Shown piece by piece: positions 4,714 through 6,247 of a stretch of 6,247 nucleotides of DNA. Numbering within the stretch: the stretch's first letter is position 1; each line of letters starts with the position of its first letter. The notes below the pieces were generated by a model. The model saw nothing but the letters and a program-made list of their open reading frames with translations, did no database searches and was not told the origin of the DNA. The translations under genes were made by a program, and so were the position numbers. This stretch comes from an uncultured Syntrophobacterales bacterium (lineage in GTDB: Bacteria > Desulfobacterota > Syntrophia > Syntrophales > UBA5619), in contig CAIUXU010000064.1 of assembly GCA_903903205.1 (NCBI GenBank), forward strand, positions 1-6,247, given 5' to 3'.

Positions 4714-6247
4714 TTATCCCAAGATCGATTCCATCGTCAGCGCCGGATGCTTCTTTTCCTCCAGGAACGGCAGTATTTCGTCTTCCGTCGTTCCGATGGT
4801 TTCGTCGGCGATCATATCGATAAAATTCGGGATCCCTATCTCTTCGGCACGCTTCTGCAAACGTTCCCGGAGCTCGTCCTTCAACATCTTGGGCAGCCAG
4901 ACCAGACGCATCAGTCCACCGTCTCCCGTAAGCCACTTTCTCTGGGAGATATTGTATTTGCTGTGCCCCAGGAAGCCTGGCGTCACCGCACCGCCGCCCG
5001 CAGAACCGGCCAGCGTCGTAAACTTCATCCCGCACGGGGTCATCCCCATGAAATCGCGATTCACCGTCATAATGCCGTTGCACATCGGAAGCACCGCAGC
5101 GATACATTCACAGCAACCGCAGGTGGTCATCGGATCGACCATCATGCTGTAGAGGCTCACCTGGGCGATCTTCTGCCGTGACGCATTCAGCACGAAGTCA
5201 TTGGTGCCTTTCCACTGTCCGAGTTTCTGATCCTGGACGTCGCCCTTCGGAATGGGCTGGTTGGGACCGGTCGGATTGATCTCGAACGCGGCCTTGCAGT
5301 CCATCCAGTTGTAGGCGCCACACAATCCCGTCCTTTCGGGACTGACGACGCAAACATGGCTGGGGGCGAATGATTGGCAGAGGGTACAGGAGTAGAAGGT
5401 ATCCGTGGTCTCGTCGGTCATCCCTTCGATCCGCGCATCCCGCTTTCCGTAAATGGCCCGGGCCTGGGCCAACACCTCGTCCACCGCTTTTTGTTCCGTG
5501 TAAATCATGACCTGGGCCTTGTCAAAAATCGCGCCGAAGTCCTGGTGCAGTTTGGCATGGAGAATTTTTCCAAGATCGGAAAGTTTGAATCCCTTGGCGA
5601 CAGCCCCTTTCGAAATACGAAGCCAGGCGATATCGCGCTGACCGATATGCATGATTCCCTGCGCATAGTTGATCAGGTGGTGAATCTGCCGTTCCAGGAT
5701 CGGCTCGAAGTCCTCCTGCATTTTCCGGCCTGTCACCTCAACCCGGATCGCGATCGGCAGTTGTCCCGGCGGCTGAACCGCATCCACATCCGGACCGATC
5801 ACCTCCACCTTGCCGTCTTCCACCTCATCCATCCGTTTGGAGATGACCAATTCCACCGCATGGGTGCGACCACCGCCGCACTCCAGATAGATGTCTTCCC
5901 CCCGGACCCTTTCGCCTTCGAACGCCGGACCGTAGGAGACGGGAATGGGCACAGAAGCGACCGTGACCTTAAGCCCCCTCACCTCCACCGCTTTCTGGAC
6001 GATTTGGTCGTGCGGGATATTGGAAACGACATGCTCGTAGGTGCAGATACCGGTGGGCAAAACCTCCGGGATCGGCGTATCGGCAATCGTCGGGAATCCC
6101 CAGTTGATGGCGCCGGCAGCATTGGCATACCACTCATCGCTGACAAAACCCATGGGCATCACAAACGCAAAGGTCCGGTCCCGGTTGTAGTTGAGATTTT
6201 TCCGGAAATCCCCGGGTTTGATCCCACCAAAGGCCATCGCCACGCGA
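4714..6247 (-). CDS. acsB: Acetyl-CoA synthase (CO dehydrogenase/ACS complex), partial, N-terminus outside window
   Basis: The enzyme condenses a methyl group from the corrinoid protein, CO from CO dehydrogenase and CoA into acetyl-CoA, or cleaves it. The frame is open to the right window edge; the GTG at 6243 reads as an internal Val in a conserved stretch (VAMAFGGIKPGDF), so no start is present. Numbering from that Val, the A-cluster [4Fe-4S] ligands are C286, C289, C298 and C308 (C-x2-C-x8-C-x9-C) and the distal nickel site is the C375-G-C377 motif. These correspond to Moorella C506, C509, C518, C528, C595 and C597 with a constant offset of 220, and the 509 visible residues plus 220 give the 729 of the Moorella protein. 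So roughly 220 N-terminal residues, which contact CO dehydrogenase, are missing only because of the window edge. The stop TAA is at 4714-4716. Confidence 0.97.
   Translation of the reverse strand, partial: RVAMAFGGIKPGDFRKNLNYNRDRTFAFVMPMGFVSDEWYANAAGAINWGFPTIADTPIPEVLPTGICTYEHVVSNIPHDQIVQKAVEVRGLKVTVASVPIPVSYGPAFEGERVRGEDIYLECGGGRTHAVELVISKRMDEVEDGKVEVIGPDVDAVQPPGQLPIAIRVEVTGRKMQEDFEPILERQIHHLINYAQGIMHIGQRDIAWLRISKGAVAKGFKLSDLGKILHAKLHQDFGAIFDKAQVMIYTEQKAVDEVLAQARAIYGKRDARIEGMTDETTDTFYSCTLCQSFAPSHVCVVSPERTGLCGAYNWMDCKAAFEINPTGPNQPIPKGDVQDQKLGQWKGTNDFVLNASRQKIAQVSLYSMMVDPMTTCGCCECIAAVLPMCNGIMTVNRDFMGMTPCGMKFTTLAGSAGGGAVTPGFLGHSKYNISQRKWLTGDGGLMRLVWLPKMLKDELRERLQKRAEEIGIPNFIDMIADETIGTTEDEILPFLEEKKHPALTMESILG

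Noticed and set aside
3698..5181. Plus-strand open frames opposite acsC and acsB (for example 3698-4243 and 4693-5181)
   Set aside because: They are antisense shadows of conserved acs genes, without recognisable motifs or credible starts.
6241..6243. GTG at 6243 as the start of acsB
   Set aside because: It reads as an internal Val of a conserved region, and cluster ligand spacing shows that about 220 residues must precede it.
1..6247. CRISPR array, tRNA, rRNA, riboswitch or insertion sequence
   Set aside because: No regularly spaced repeats, no cloverleaf or rRNA-like sequence and no transposase frames were seen, and the gaps are too short for most of these.

Overview
The window carries the 3' part of a Wood-Ljungdahl (reductive acetyl-CoA) operon on the minus strand and, converging on it from the left, the 3' end of a sensor histidine kinase gene on the plus strand. 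Protein family content, a fused MetF-MetV reductase and short GTAGGGGC-ended intergenic palindromes suggest a strict anaerobe, most plausibly a Desulfobacterota (deltaproteobacterial) sulfate reducer or syntroph. That placement is inference: no taxonomic marker is present.

Layout from left to right. 1-603 (+): C-terminal part of a histidine kinase (catalytic ATPase domain plus a helical tail). 604-730: intergenic, dominated by a 21-bp perfect-stem hairpin (682-727) that looks like a shared terminator for the two converging transcripts. 731-2287 (-): methylenetetrahydrofolate reductase with a fused C-terminal MetV-type cysteine-rich domain. 2288-2361: gap with an imperfect 28-nt palindrome. 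2362-3267 (-): acsE, methyltetrahydrofolate:corrinoid/iron-sulfur protein methyltransferase. 3268-3304: short gap with a very strong Shine-Dalgarno. 3305-4651 (-): acsC, large subunit of the corrinoid/iron-sulfur protein. 4652-4713: gap with a perfect 28-nt palindrome followed by a T5 run and a doubled Shine-Dalgarno. 4714-6247 (-): acsB, acetyl-CoA synthase, cut by the right window edge and lacking about 220 N-terminal residues.

Transcription runs acsB > acsC > acsE > metF, with gaps of 62, 37 and 74 nt, so one polycistronic unit is likely, with its promoter beyond the right edge. The proteins form consecutive steps of the methyl branch and its junction with the carbonyl branch: MetF-MetV interconverts methylene-THF and methyl-THF, AcsE moves the methyl group between THF and the cobamide of the corrinoid protein, AcsC (with AcsD, not in this window) carries it, and AcsB joins methyl, CO and CoA. 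The same set can run in reverse to oxidise acetyl-CoA, and the sequence does not tell which direction is used.

I see no wholly new system. The core enzymes are canonical in their key residues. The points worth a second look are the two related palindromes inserted between operon genes, one of which resembles an intrinsic attenuator between acsB and acsC; the absence of acsD between acsC and acsE; the fused reductase with a Met-rich junction and no partner electron-transfer gene before the operon terminator; and the kinase tail without a visible receiver domain.
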